Source of the DNA: Collinsella sp. TM09-10AT | GTDB lineage: Bacteria > Actinomycetota > Coriobacteriia > Coriobacteriales > Coriobacteriaceae | Reading direction: 5' to 3' | DNA: 64,000 nucleotides | Assembly: GCF_003436275.1 (NCBI RefSeq) | Contig: NZ_QSOP01000004.1 | Coordinates: forward strand, 62,001 to 126,000 | The notes under the pieces: model-generated | Database searches by the model: none | What the model was told of the DNA's origin: nothing | The model's input: the letters and a program-made list of their open reading frames with translations, nothing else | Made by a program: the position numbers and the translations under genes | In this document: in pieces, positions 46,951 through 55,036 of the stretch | Position numbering within the stretch: the first letter of the stretch is position 1 | Layout of the letters: every line of letters begins with the position of its first letter

Positions 46951-47838
46951 GTGTCCAATAAATCCAAGGACGCTGACCCCAAGCAACCAGATTCCTCGTT
47001 CATTCAGTTCGACGATACAAAGCAACAGGGCGCCGCTTCGGCGGCGTCCGCCCCTCGTCGCAAGGCGCTCCTTGGCGTTTTGACTGCCGCGTGCACCATT
47101 CTGATCGTCGTCTCGCTGGGCTTCGTCCATCCTTCCGAGAGCGGCGCCTGGTCCATCGACTGGATCATTCAGGCCGTGACGGGGGAGAGCGTCGTCACCA
47201 AGGACACCAAGGCGTCTGGCTCGACTATGGCTTCGGGCGAGGCCAGTTCCGAGGACTCCAAGTCATCGAATGATGCAAAAGACGAGTCCAAGGGTTCGAA
47301 CGACGGCAAGGACGATTCCGAGTCTTCGGACAAGGAATCGGATAAAAGCTCGGATAGCAAGAAGTCCGATGGTCAGGACGGCAAGAAGTCTGGCGATAAA
47401 TCCGCTGCCCAAAATACGGGAGTCGGCGATACTTCCAATGCGTCTGGCGGTGGCCAGTCGTCTGATGGAGCCTCATCCTCTAATGGTGGAAACGCCTCCT
47501 CGGGCGGCCAGAGCGGCTCGCAGGAGTCCAGCTACATAACAGTGACGGTTTCGGTCACATCGAGCGCTGTGGGCAATCCTGTGTCTTCTGGTGGCACCTT
47601 TACCTTTAACGAAGGCGCTACCGTCTACGATGCCCTGTGCGCGCTGGGCCTTTCTGTCAACGCACATGGCTCGTCGTACGGCACGTATGTCTCCGCGATT
47701 GGTGGTTTGGCGGAGAAACAGTACGGCGGTACGAGCGGCTGGATGTACTCCGTCAACGGCACAACGCCCATGACGGCCTGCAGCAACTACGTTCTCTCCA
47801 ACGGCGACAACGTGGTCTGGTATTACGTTACAGGCTAG
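46951..47838 (+). CDS. Membrane-tethered DUF4430 protein
   Basis: About 295 residues, starting GTG 46951 or 46942, within 10 bp of the previous stop, so it is co-transcribed and under the same riboswitch. It has a cytoplasmic N-terminus and one membrane helix (LLGVLTAACTILIVVSLGF, about 38-58). A long Ser/Asp/Lys/Gly-rich linker (about 85-190) leads to one C-terminal DUF4430 domain (TFTFNEGATVYDALCALGL; GWMYSVNGTTPM; GDNVVWYYVTG). The topology is type II, so the domain faces outward on a flexible tether. It could receive corrinoid from the larger protein and pass it to a transporter encoded elsewhere. That is inference. Confidence 0.88.
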   Translation: MSNKSKDADPKQPDSSFIQFDDTKQQGAASAASAPRRKALLGVLTAACTILIVVSLGFVHPSESGAWSIDWIIQAVTGESVVTKDTKASGSTMASGEASSEDSKSSNDAKDESKGSNDGKDDSESSDKESDKSSDSKKSDGQDGKKSGDKSAAQNTGVGDTSNASGGGQSSDGASSSNGGNASSGGQSGSQESSYITVTVSVTSSAVGNPVSSGGTFTFNEGATVYDALCALGLSVNAHGSSYGTYVSAIGGLAEKQYGGTSGWMYSVNGTTPMTACSNYVLSNGDNVVWYYVTG

Positions 47839-47860
47839 AGGCCTCGACATAGCGCGCCAG

Positions 47861-47898
47861 ACGGGCGGTTCGGACAAACATCCGGGCCGCCCGTTTTC
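47861..47898 (+). terminator. Intrinsic terminator after the DUF4430 operon
   Basis: ACGGGCGG.TCGGA pairs with TCCGGGCCGCCCGT around CAAACA, followed by TTTTCAT. It marks a two-gene operon. Confidence 0.85.
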
Positions 47899-47934
47899 AT
47901 GCGAATGGGACCGGGCCGCCCGGTCTCTCGGCAA

Positions 47935-47970
47935 ACAAAAAACCGGTTGGAATGGGAATTCCAACCGGTT
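47935..47970 (-). terminator. Intrinsic terminator after the GtrA gene
   Basis: AACCGGTTGGAAT and its exact complement ATTCCAACCGGTT form a 13-bp stem with a 4-nt loop; on the minus strand it is followed by TTTTTTGTTT. Confidence 0.9.
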
Positions 47971-47996
47971 ATACATTCAAGCAAATAGCGAATCGA

Positions 47997-48404
47997 CTAC
48001 GACCGTGCGCCCTCGAGGAAGAAGCGACGGCTGAAGTAGTTGTACCAGGTGACGAGGAATGTGGCGATGGCCTTCATGGCCTGGTAGCCGATGCTCAAAA
48101 ACGTGACGCCCACAAACATGTATAGGTCGTTGAGGCCCAGGCCGATCACCGACAGGATGGTGAAGATCGTGAACTCGCGCTTGCGGCTCATGCCCTCGCG
48201 GTGGTCGAACACATACTTCATGCTGAGCCAGTAGTTGACCACGACGGACGTGGTAAACGAGACCGTGGTGCTCATCAAAAAGTCGAGGTGAAACAGCTCG
48301 ACGAGCGCAATGAGCATACCCCAGTCGATGCCAAAGGAGATAAGACCCACGACAGCGAACTTGAGGAACTGCTTGGTATGAGGTTGTGCCAGTGCCTTGC
48401 GCAC
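47997..48404 (-). CDS. GtrA family membrane protein, copy 1
   Basis: 135 residues with four predicted membrane helices. QFLKFAVVGLISFGIDWG opens the family pattern, and the loop KYVFDHREGMSRKREFTIF is the conserved cytoplasmic segment. GtrA proteins are thought to flip polyprenyl-linked sugars for surface glycan decoration or act with glycosyltransferases. No glycosyltransferase gene is adjacent. The start is GTG 48404. The gene at 48623 is a paralogue sharing this loop, so this is a local duplication. Confidence 0.88.
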   Translation of the reverse strand: MRKALAQPHTKQFLKFAVVGLISFGIDWGMLIALVELFHLDFLMSTTVSFTTSVVVNYWLSMKYVFDHREGMSRKREFTIFTILSVIGLGLNDLYMFVGVTFLSIGYQAMKAIATFLVTWYNYFSRRFFLEGARS

Positions 48405-48551
48405 GTAATCACATCCAATGCGTTGATGAATCGAGCAGAGAATACTTTAGAGCTTTTGCAAGGGAAACGTAAGGTCTTTGCCAAGAACTATACGAACTCG
48501 CCAAATTATCAAGTGCTAATCCGCAAACGTTGAAAATTTGCCCGTAAACGA

Positions 48552-48602
48552 GCAATGCCCACGAACAACACAGCGCTCGACGCGCGTCATCTGTGGGCAT
48601 TG
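48552..48602. repeat. Inverted repeat between the two gtrA genes
   Basis: GCAATGCCCAC (48552-48562) is matched by GTGGGCATTG (48593-48602) around a 30-nt GC-rich loop. Without a clean U-run it is at best a weak terminator of the upstream gtrA copy. The rest of 48405-48622 shows nothing recognisable. Confidence 0.4.
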
Positions 48603-48622
48603 TAAAGCTGTAAGGTTGCGAG

Positions 48623-49018
48623 TTACTTGGTCTCGTCGCCTTCCAGGAAGATCTTTCGGGTCACAAAGTTGTAGACCATGACAAGCGCGGTGGCGCAAAT
48701 CTTGGCGATATTGGCCTCGAGCCCCAGGCCGGCGTTGAGCGCCAGCACGATGCCGTCGTTGAGTCCCAAACCGATCACAGACAGCACGACAAAGATAATG
48801 AACTCGCGGCGGCGGCTCATGCCCTCCTTGTGCGCAAACACGTACTTCATGCTAGCGAGGTAGTTAAAGATGAGTGAGATGATAAAGCCGCTGGTGTTGG
48901 CGATTAGGATGTTGAGGCCCAGACCGTAGTGGAGCAGATTCATAATGCCAAAGTCGATGACCGTGGCAATGACGCCGACGACGCCAAACTTCATGATCTG
49001 CGCAAGGAGCTTTTGCAT
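48623..49018 (-). CDS. GtrA family membrane protein, copy 2
   Basis: 131 residues with four helices, MQKLLAQIMKFGVVGVIATV onward. The loop KYVFAHKEGMSRRREFIIF nearly repeats that of copy 1, and FVVLSVIGLGLNDGIV parallels FTILSVIGLGLNDLYM. The C-termini also align (NFVTRKIFLEG and NYFSRRFFLEG). I chose ATG 49018 with AAGGCAGG upstream; the longer open frame to 49081 has no family match. Function as for copy 1. Both are on the minus strand, downstream of the FBPase gene. Confidence 0.88.
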   Translation of the reverse strand: MQKLLAQIMKFGVVGVIATVIDFGIMNLLHYGLGLNILIANTSGFIISLIFNYLASMKYVFAHKEGMSRRREFIIFVVLSVIGLGLNDGIVLALNAGLGLEANIAKICATALVMVYNFVTRKIFLEGDETK

Positions 49019-49096
49019 GGTACCTGCCTTATGGTGGCGCCGGGGCGCCGCGGGGATGACAAACTCAGCAAGTTTAGCCAATCCCCACGGGTGGTG

Positions 49097-51013
49097 CTAG
49101 GCGCGCTCCTCGATAGCACCGTTTCTATATGCATCGAGCAGCTGGCGCAGGTCCTGGATCTGGCTGCGGATCTTGGCGCCGGTATCGGTGTCGCTCACCA
49201 TGCGGCGGCGGTCGGCCTCGTCAAAGCGGTTGGTCTCGCTTTCGATATCGATGTTGCGGGTGAGCGCCTCGGCAACGGTGGTAAAGGCCTGGTGCGACTT
49301 GAGGCGGCACCCTCGCGAGCTCGAGATAAGCGTGTAGCCGGCGATGCCCGTCTTGGGATGGTAAGCGCGGCAGAATCCGCCATCGATGACCAGCAGCTTG
49401 CCCTCGGCGCGGATGGGCTGCTCGCCCTTGGTGGTTTTAACGGGCGTGTGGCCGTTGATGATGTGACCGGTCGGTGAGCATGCCATGGGCGCGACGCCAA
49501 ACTCGCGCATGATGTCGTCGCAGACCGAGGGCGACTTGGTAAGCGTAAAGTACGGGTCCATCGGCTCGACCCAGGTGCTCTTATCGGCGATATAGGCGCG
49601 CTCAAAGGTACGCACCAGGCGTCCGCTGGCGGGTGAGTTAAAGCCAATCCACAGGTACCACATCCAGTCGAGAGCGTCGCGGTCGCCCACGCGCCAGGCG
49701 CGGCGGGCGATGTGGTCGCAAAAATCGAGATAATCGCGGCCAGCGTGCCAGGTGCCCAGGCAGTTCATGCTGCTAAAGGTGCCGTCTTCGTTGAGCGGCA
49801 CGCAGCCATGGAACAGCAGGTTGCCGTTGGCGACCTTGTACATCGAGCCGTGGGAATAGAGGAAATCGATATGGCGATGCAGGTGATCGGCGGTGACAAA
49901 CTCGGACACGAGCTTGTCGATGATGTGCTGCTCTTGGGGCGTGAGCGAATAGGGGTCCGCCGGGTCGACGGTGGGGAAGTCATTGGTCGTGAGCGGCCAC
50001 ACGCTGCCGTCGGCGAGCGTGACCGTGCCGGTGTCGTGATCGATTTTGTCGAGTAACAGGCGGTCGGTCATATCGAACTCGGGGTGGCGCTGGATAATCT
50101 GGCCCTCGAGCTTAAAGAGCAGCACGTTGATGGCCTTGATCAGCGGGGTGATGGACTCACCGGCGGTGTAGGTGGCATCGGCAAAGGCGACAAGCTCACG
50201 CAGCGAGATGCCGTAGTCGTTCTCCAGGATCTCGTAGTTGTCGTAGCGTAGGTTGTTGCGCAGCACCGTGGCGATGCAGGCGGGCTCACCGGCCGCAGCG
50301 CCCATCCACAGCAGGTCGTGGTTGCCCCACTGGATGTCGAGTGAATGGTAGGTGAGCAGACGGTCCATAATCTTGGCCGCGCCGCCGCCGCGGTCGAAGA
50401 TGTCGCCCACCAGGTGCAGGTGGTCGACGGCCAGGCGCTTGATGAGCGAGGCGAGCGACTCGATAAAGTCGTCGGCGCTTGCGGTCTCCAGGATGGACTC
50501 CACGATGCGCTCGTGATAGCGCACACGATAGTTGTTCTCATCCGGATGCGTGTGTAGCAGCTCGTCGATGATGTAGGCGTAATCGCGTGGGATGGCCTTA
50601 CGAACCTTGGAGCGGGTGTAGCGGCTTGAAAGCGAACGAGCGACCATGATGAGCTGGTCAAGCATCGTTTTGTACCAGGTGGGCGAGTCCTCGCGCTGGC
50701 TGCGGACCAGCTCGATCTTCTCGTGCGGGTAGTAGATGAGCGTGCACAGCTCGCCCTTTTCGTCAAAGGTGAGCGTGTCGCCAAAAATCTCGTCGACATG
50801 CTCGCGCACGACGCCCGAGCAGTTGTTGAGGATGTGCATAAAGGCCTCGTACTCGCCATGCACGTCGCTCATAAAATGCTCGGTGCCTTTGGGCAGGTTG
50901 AGGATGGCCGAGAGATTGATGATCTCGGTAAACGCGGATTGCTCGGTGGGAAATTGTTTCGACAGCAGACGCAGATACTTGAAGTCTTGCGGATTGCGAT
51001 CGAATGCGACCAT
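49097..51013 (-). CDS. fbp: Fructose-1,6-bisphosphatase, class III
   Basis: 638 residues starting MVAFDRNPQDFKYLRLLSKQ, as in Gram-positive class III enzymes. The metallophosphatase motifs are complete: FMSDVHGEYEAF near 46, VGDIFDRGGGAAK near 200, QWGNHDLLWMG near 230, and GHTPVKTTKG near the C-terminus. It hydrolyses fructose-1,6-bisphosphate in gluconeogenesis. GGAAGGTG precedes ATG 51013. The frame extends further upstream without family similarity, so the shorter start is chosen. Confidence 0.95.
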   Translation of the reverse strand: MVAFDRNPQDFKYLRLLSKQFPTEQSAFTEIINLSAILNLPKGTEHFMSDVHGEYEAFMHILNNCSGVVREHVDEIFGDTLTFDEKGELCTLIYYPHEKIELVRSQREDSPTWYKTMLDQLIMVARSLSSRYTRSKVRKAIPRDYAYIIDELLHTHPDENNYRVRYHERIVESILETASADDFIESLASLIKRLAVDHLHLVGDIFDRGGGAAKIMDRLLTYHSLDIQWGNHDLLWMGAAAGEPACIATVLRNNLRYDNYEILENDYGISLRELVAFADATYTAGESITPLIKAINVLLFKLEGQIIQRHPEFDMTDRLLLDKIDHDTGTVTLADGSVWPLTTNDFPTVDPADPYSLTPQEQHIIDKLVSEFVTADHLHRHIDFLYSHGSMYKVANGNLLFHGCVPLNEDGTFSSMNCLGTWHAGRDYLDFCDHIARRAWRVGDRDALDWMWYLWIGFNSPASGRLVRTFERAYIADKSTWVEPMDPYFTLTKSPSVCDDIMREFGVAPMACSPTGHIINGHTPVKTTKGEQPIRAEGKLLVIDGGFCRAYHPKTGIAGYTLISSSRGCRLKSHQAFTTVAEALTRNIDIESETNRFDEADRRRMVSDTDTGAKIRSQIQDLRQLLDAYRNGAIEERA

Positions 51014-51331
51014 GAAACACCTTCCGATGGAGCTGGTAAAACTGATAAACAGCGTCAAACGTTTATCAGTATGCGCCGCTTTTGTTTCGATTTTGCGCCA
51101 GCGGCTGAATTGTCGGCTGAACGGTTTGGTAAATCGATTTAGTTGAGGTAGATATGGCGGTTGAGTGGAGACGTAGGGTCGTTTTTGCAGACGTATGCCT
51201 CCGGGATCGATAGAGATGATGACGGTAAAGATGTTCACCACCTTTGGCTCTATTTGGTAAATAGTGGACATTTGTACCGTATTTATGCTTGCTGTGCGAT
51301 AATTTTTATAACTATACGTAAGGAGCCTCAT
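51014..51331. other. Divergent intergenic region, fbp / degV
   Basis: 318 bp, AT-richer than its surroundings. The best degV promoter element is an extended -10, TGCGATAAT, at about 51294-51302, with no good -35 at standard spacing. I see no gene, riboswitch or repeat. Confidence 0.45.
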
Positions 51332-52222
51332 ATGAGTGATTTTGTCCTGACCTGTGAATCCGCCGCCGATCGAACTCGGGAGTTCTTTGAATCGCGCAAT
51401 ATCCCTGTCGTGTGTTTTCATTACGAGATCGACGATGTTGTCTATACGGACGATCTGTATCAGTCGATTACGCCGGACGAGTTTTTTGCCCAGATATCCG
51501 CGGGCGCCATGCCCAAGACGTCTCAGGTGAGCGTGGGTGAGTACGAAGAGTTTTGGGAGCCGCTTGTTGCCGAGGGCAAAGACGTGCTGCACCTGACGTT
51601 GTCGTCGGGTATTTCGGGCACGTATGGATCGGCCTGCGTTGCGGCGCAGATGCTCGCGGATCGCTATCCCCAGGGCGGCAAGGTGCGCGTCATCGATTCG
51701 CTGGGGGCGTCTTCGGGCTTTGGCCTGTTGCTGGAATATGCCGCCGATGTGCGCGATAGCGGGGCTTCACTCGACGAGACGGCTGCCTGGATCGAGGAGC
51801 ACAAGCTCAACCTGCACCACTGGTTCTTCTCGACCGATCTGTCGAGCTACCTGCGCGGCGGTCGCATTTCGGCTGCGAGTGCGATCATCGGCACGGCGCT
51901 TAAGATTTGCCCGCTTATGACGGTCGATTGCGACGGCAAGCTGTCGCCACGTGAGAAGATTCGCACTAAGAAGCGCGCGATTTCCGAGATGGCCAAGACC
52001 ATGATGGCACACGTGCAGGACGGTGCGGATTATTCGGGTAAGTGCGTCATGTCGCACTCGGCGTGCCGCGAGGATGCCGAGGCAGTTGCGGCGCTGATCG
52101 AGGAACAGATTCCGCAGCTTAAAGGCAAGATTGAGATCAATAACATCGGTACTCTGATTGGCTCGCATACCGGACCTGGTACGGTGGCGCTCTTCTTTAT
52201 GGGCGACAAGCGCGTGGATTAG
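51332..52222 (+). CDS. DegV family fatty-acid-binding protein
   Basis: 296 residues, MSDFVLTCESAADRTREFFE onward. The first domain contains the conserved block TSQVSVGEYEEFWEPL; LTLSSGISGTYGSA and VIDSLGASSGFGLLL line the lipid pocket. The second domain ends HTGPGTVALFFMGD. DegV/FakB proteins carry an acyl chain and present it to fatty-acid kinase FakA for incorporation into phospholipids. The fakA gene is not in the window. AAGGAG precedes the ATG; upstream open frame is not conserved. It is monocistronic with its own terminator. Confidence 0.92.
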   Translation: MSDFVLTCESAADRTREFFESRNIPVVCFHYEIDDVVYTDDLYQSITPDEFFAQISAGAMPKTSQVSVGEYEEFWEPLVAEGKDVLHLTLSSGISGTYGSACVAAQMLADRYPQGGKVRVIDSLGASSGFGLLLEYAADVRDSGASLDETAAWIEEHKLNLHHWFFSTDLSSYLRGGRISAASAIIGTALKICPLMTVDCDGKLSPREKIRTKKRAISEMAKTMMAHVQDGADYSGKCVMSHSACREDAEAVAALIEEQIPQLKGKIEINNIGTLIGSHTGPGTVALFFMGDKRVD

Positions 52223-52263
52223 TTTGCCCCATCACATCGCTGCATGATTGCTCAAACGAAAAC

Positions 52264-52291
52264 GGCCCGCCTCACGTTTGTGGGGCGGGCC
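52264..52291 (+). terminator. Intrinsic terminator after degV
   Basis: GGCCCGCCTCAC / GTGGGGCGGGCC stem with a GTTT loop, followed by TTGCTGTT. Confidence 0.8.
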
Positions 52292-52303
52292 TTGCTGTTG
52301 GGG

Positions 52304-53395
52304 TTAGCGTTTCTTTCCGCGGAAGAAGAAGCCGTGCAGTGACGGCTTGAGGCCGCGGTTGGCGCGATGCTCCTCGACGCGCTCGTGGATCGAAGCGACG
52401 CGCTCGATGACTTCGTCGGGAATCGGCACGTCGGGATTCATGTTCTCGACCTGGCTGACCTCGGCGGCGGAGACCTGGTCGATAATGGGCACATCGTCGT
52501 GCGAGATGACAGGTGTGGCGTCTTCCTTCATCTTGCGATAACGCTGCATCATGTCGGTCTGTAGCTGCTGGGCCGAAGGCGGCGTCCAGATGATGGCGTT
52601 GGCGCCGGCGGCGATGGTTTCACGGATGCTCTCTGGCGTCTTGCCGCCCGGCGCGATGAGCGGCAGGTTGGGATAGTGCTTGCGCAGCTCGCGTAGGACC
52701 TGGGGCGTGTTCTTGCCGGCGGCGATGTTGAGAATCTTGGCTCCAGCGCGCACCTTGGCGTGGGCATCGTCGTCGCAGCGAACGACCGTAGCGATGACGG
52801 GGATGTCGGCGATGTTGGTGATGTGCTCGACCATCTCGGCGGTGGCGGGGGAGTTGACCACGCATCCCGCCGCGCCCTGCATCTCGGAGACGGCTGCCAT
52901 CTGCACGGAGCGCTTACCGGTGGTGGTGCCACCGCCCACACCTACAAAGACCGGGCACTCGGCGACGGTCAGCAGCGCCTGCGTAATGGCGGGCTGCGGC
53001 GTGAAGGGGTAAACGGCAAAGACGGCATCGGCGTTGGAGTTGCGGATAACCGCGACATCGGTGGTGTAAATGAGCGACTTGATGCGGCGGCCGAAGAGCG
53101 TGAAGCCGCTGGCCTCCTCGATCTCGTCGGGCATGCGAAGGGCAGCCTTGCGCAGACGTCCGTCGATGGGCAGGGGCTCCATAGGGAGCAGGCCGTTGGG
53201 CGTGACGGCTACCTGGGGCTCGGTGAACTCGTCTGCGAGCTCGACCTCGGAGAAATCGACCGAGGCGACAATGTCCTCGTGAACCTCGGCGGGCACATCG
53301 ATGGGGGCTTGGTCGTTTGCCGCGGCAGGCGTGTCGAAAGAGCTGGTGCCGACGAAGGCGTCGACGCGCTCATTTAGATCGTTGAGGGTATCCAT
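52304..53395 (-). CDS. TIM-barrel-like protein of unknown function
   Basis: 363 residues. An acidic N-terminal extension (about 1-75) precedes a (beta/alpha)8-type core. That core includes TTDVAVIRNSNADAVFAVYPF, PVFVGVGGGTTTGKR, GAAGCVVNSPATAEMVEHI, IPVIATVVRCDDD, KILNIAAGKN and LPLIAPGGKTPESIRETIAAGANAIIWTPP. The alternating strand ends resemble KDPG-aldolase or ThiG-like phosphate-binding barrels. A basic C-terminal tail FFFRGKKR follows a helical segment. I do not recognise a catalytic lysine with confidence, and databases often give only a generic label to such proteins. It is monocistronic. Confidence 0.65.
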   Translation of the reverse strand: MDTLNDLNERVDAFVGTSSFDTPAAANDQAPIDVPAEVHEDIVASVDFSEVELADEFTEPQVAVTPNGLLPMEPLPIDGRLRKAALRMPDEIEEASGFTLFGRRIKSLIYTTDVAVIRNSNADAVFAVYPFTPQPAITQALLTVAECPVFVGVGGGTTTGKRSVQMAAVSEMQGAAGCVVNSPATAEMVEHITNIADIPVIATVVRCDDDAHAKVRAGAKILNIAAGKNTPQVLRELRKHYPNLPLIAPGGKTPESIRETIAAGANAIIWTPPSAQQLQTDMMQRYRKMKEDATPVISHDDVPIIDQVSAAEVSQVENMNPDVPIPDEVIERVASIHERVEEHRANRGLKPSLHGFFFRGKKR

Positions 53396-53586
53396 GGAAG
53401 CTCGATTCTATGTGATGACGGCCGGCGCGATGCAGCCGGAATTGCGAATGCTAAATCGTTTGACGAGTTGATTTTTCCCCGCCACGCAATTCGTTAGACC
53501 GAAGGGCCGGCGAACGTGAAGGAGCTGTGGTGGCGGGGATCGAGGTGCTATCTTGAAAGTCCCGTTTAAAAGAGAGGTGACGCGGT

Positions 53587-53757
53587 ATGGAATTGACAGC
53601 AATGTTTGGCTCGATTGGCCTGTGTGTGGGCGCAATTGTTGCCGCCGCGGTCATCTACTTTGTGGTCACGGCCATTAAGGGCAAAAGGGCCGAACGCAAG
53701 GAGCGCACGATGCCTAAACAGCATCGCGACCAGCAGGGCAAACGCGCACGGAGATAG
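53587..53757 (+). CDS. Small single-pass membrane protein
   Basis: 56 residues. One membrane helix (GLCVGAIVAAAVIYFVVTAI, about 11-30) is followed by a strongly basic tail (KGKRAERKERT...KRARR), giving an N-out or N-in small anchored peptide. GAGAGGTGA lies 7-13 nt before ATG 53587. It sits between a leftward gene and a leftward RNA methyltransferase gene, so it needs its own promoter. No homology is claimed. Confidence 0.6.
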   Translation: MELTAMFGSIGLCVGAIVAAAVIYFVVTAIKGKRAERKERTMPKQHRDQQGKRARR

Positions 53758-53781
53758 CTTGTTGAGTTTTGGATCCGTGCG

Positions 53782-54885
53782 CTAACTGCGTTTTCGGATC
53801 AGGGCAATGTAGAAGCCCTCAAAGTCGCGGCTGGGCGGAATGGTGAGCGTGCCGGGCAGGCCGTTGGCGATGGCCGATACCTGACCCGCGGCAATGGCTT
53901 CGGTCAGGGCGTTGGACTCGATGCGCGGCTCCTCACCAGCTTCCTGGGCGCGGCGTGCCTCACTTTCGCTCGGCGTGCCATCGAGGGGGATAAGCTCGCA
54001 GTCCATGTGCTTGTCGAGGGCCTCTTGCAGGGCGTCCTCGTTTTCCTGCGGCAAGATCGAACAAGTCGAATAGACGAGCGTGCCGCCCGGTTTGAGGGCT
54101 CCCATGGCGCGGTCCAGAAGTGCTCGCTGCGAGCGGGCGCACCTGCTCAGCAACTGCTCGGTGAGGCCGCGCAGGCTCTTCTCGTTGCCGCTGACGACTG
54201 TGCCCGTGCCGGTGCAGGGAGCGTCGAGCAGGATACGGTCAAAGCGGAAGAACTCGTCGAGCTCGCGTGCGTCGATGCGCATGACGGGCACGTTTTTTGC
54301 GCCTTGGCGGTGGAGGTTGGCTTCGAGCTTCTCGGCGCGGGGAATGCTCATCTCGCAGGCGGTGAGGTGTGCCTGGCCCTGGGTGAGGGCGGCGATCTGC
54401 GTCGTCTTGCCGCCGGGGGCCGCGCACATGTCCAGGATGTCCTCGCCGGCCTGGGCGCCCAAGACCAACGGCGGCATCATGGACGACAGACTTTGCAAGT
54501 AGATCTTGCCGTCGCGGTAGATGTCGAGGTCCCACAGGTCGGAAACCTGGGCCTCGGGCAGGATGGAAGCGTCCGGGTACCATGCGACGGGGCGGTGGGC
54601 GATGCCGGCGGCATCGAGCGCCGCGGCGATGTCCTCGGCGGTTGCCTTGAGCGTGTTGGCGCGCAGCGTGACCGGGCGTGTGGCCGCGGCGCCGAAGCCC
54701 TCGATCATAAGCTCGGCATCGGCGGGCGCATAGGCGCCGGCGACCGTGTCGACCATAAAGCGCGGCAGGTCGGCGGCGCAGGGAAGGGCGGCAAGCTGGT
54801 CGGAAAGCTCGGTGGCGGCAAACTGCCTGAGCTTGAGCTCGGCCTTGACCTGCTTTTTCTGCTTACGACGACGCGGCTTGGACAT
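53782..54885 (-). CDS. RsmB/RsmF-type RNA (cytosine-5) methyltransferase
   Basis: 367 residues of the NOL1/NOP2/Sun family. The SAM-binding motif I is DMCAAPGGKTTQ at about 150. Motif IV LLDAPCTGTGTV holds one catalytic cysteine near 221, and motif VI VYSTCSILPQEN holds the second near 270. SRDFEGFYIALIRK is the typical C-terminal strand. The N-terminus is a basic tail SKPRRRKQKKQVK. It methylates cytosine in 16S rRNA (RsmB C967 or RsmF C1407) or tRNA; the short N-terminal region argues against full RsmB, so the target is not assigned. Confidence 0.9.
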   Translation of the reverse strand: MSKPRRRKQKKQVKAELKLRQFAATELSDQLAALPCAADLPRFMVDTVAGAYAPADAELMIEGFGAAATRPVTLRANTLKATAEDIAAALDAAGIAHRPVAWYPDASILPEAQVSDLWDLDIYRDGKIYLQSLSSMMPPLVLGAQAGEDILDMCAAPGGKTTQIAALTQGQAHLTACEMSIPRAEKLEANLHRQGAKNVPVMRIDARELDEFFRFDRILLDAPCTGTGTVVSGNEKSLRGLTEQLLSRCARSQRALLDRAMGALKPGGTLVYSTCSILPQENEDALQEALDKHMDCELIPLDGTPSESEARRAQEAGEEPRIESNALTEAIAAGQVSAIANGLPGTLTIPPSRDFEGFYIALIRKRS

Positions 54886-54904
54886 CCGTCTTTCCTTCCA
54901 CCTA

Positions 54905-55016
54905 AATGATTATTCTGGGACGGGGATTAAAAAATCATTTAATGATCCCCGTCCCAAAAAGACTACTTTGCGTCGCCCGGGAATGATTTTTTAATCCCCG
55001 TCCCAGAATAATCATT
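54905..55016. repeat. REP-like element with perfect 35-bp inverted arms
   Basis: 54905-54939 and 54982-55016 are exact reverse complements over 35 bp, with core CTGGGACGGGGATT. The 42-bp centre contains a third, partial arm (AATGATCCCCGTCCC) and CGTCCCAAAAAGACTACTTT. Bases 54947-54972 are identical, in inverted orientation, to 57881-57906 at the end of the DUF3267 gene. It lies between metG-like and the methyltransferase gene. Confidence 0.85.
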
Positions 55017-55036
55017 CCCGGGCGCGTTGCTGTTGC

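Noticed and set aside
44908..47130. 740-residue open frame antisense to the DUF4430 gene
   Set aside because: It lacks a family match, has a low-complexity composition mirroring the sense repeats, and lies wholly over a well-supported gene with signal peptide and domains. High GC produces such shadows.
48552..48602. Definite terminator between the gtrA genes
   Set aside because: The stem is about 10 bp with a 30-nt loop and no U-run on either strand; listed only as an inverted repeat.
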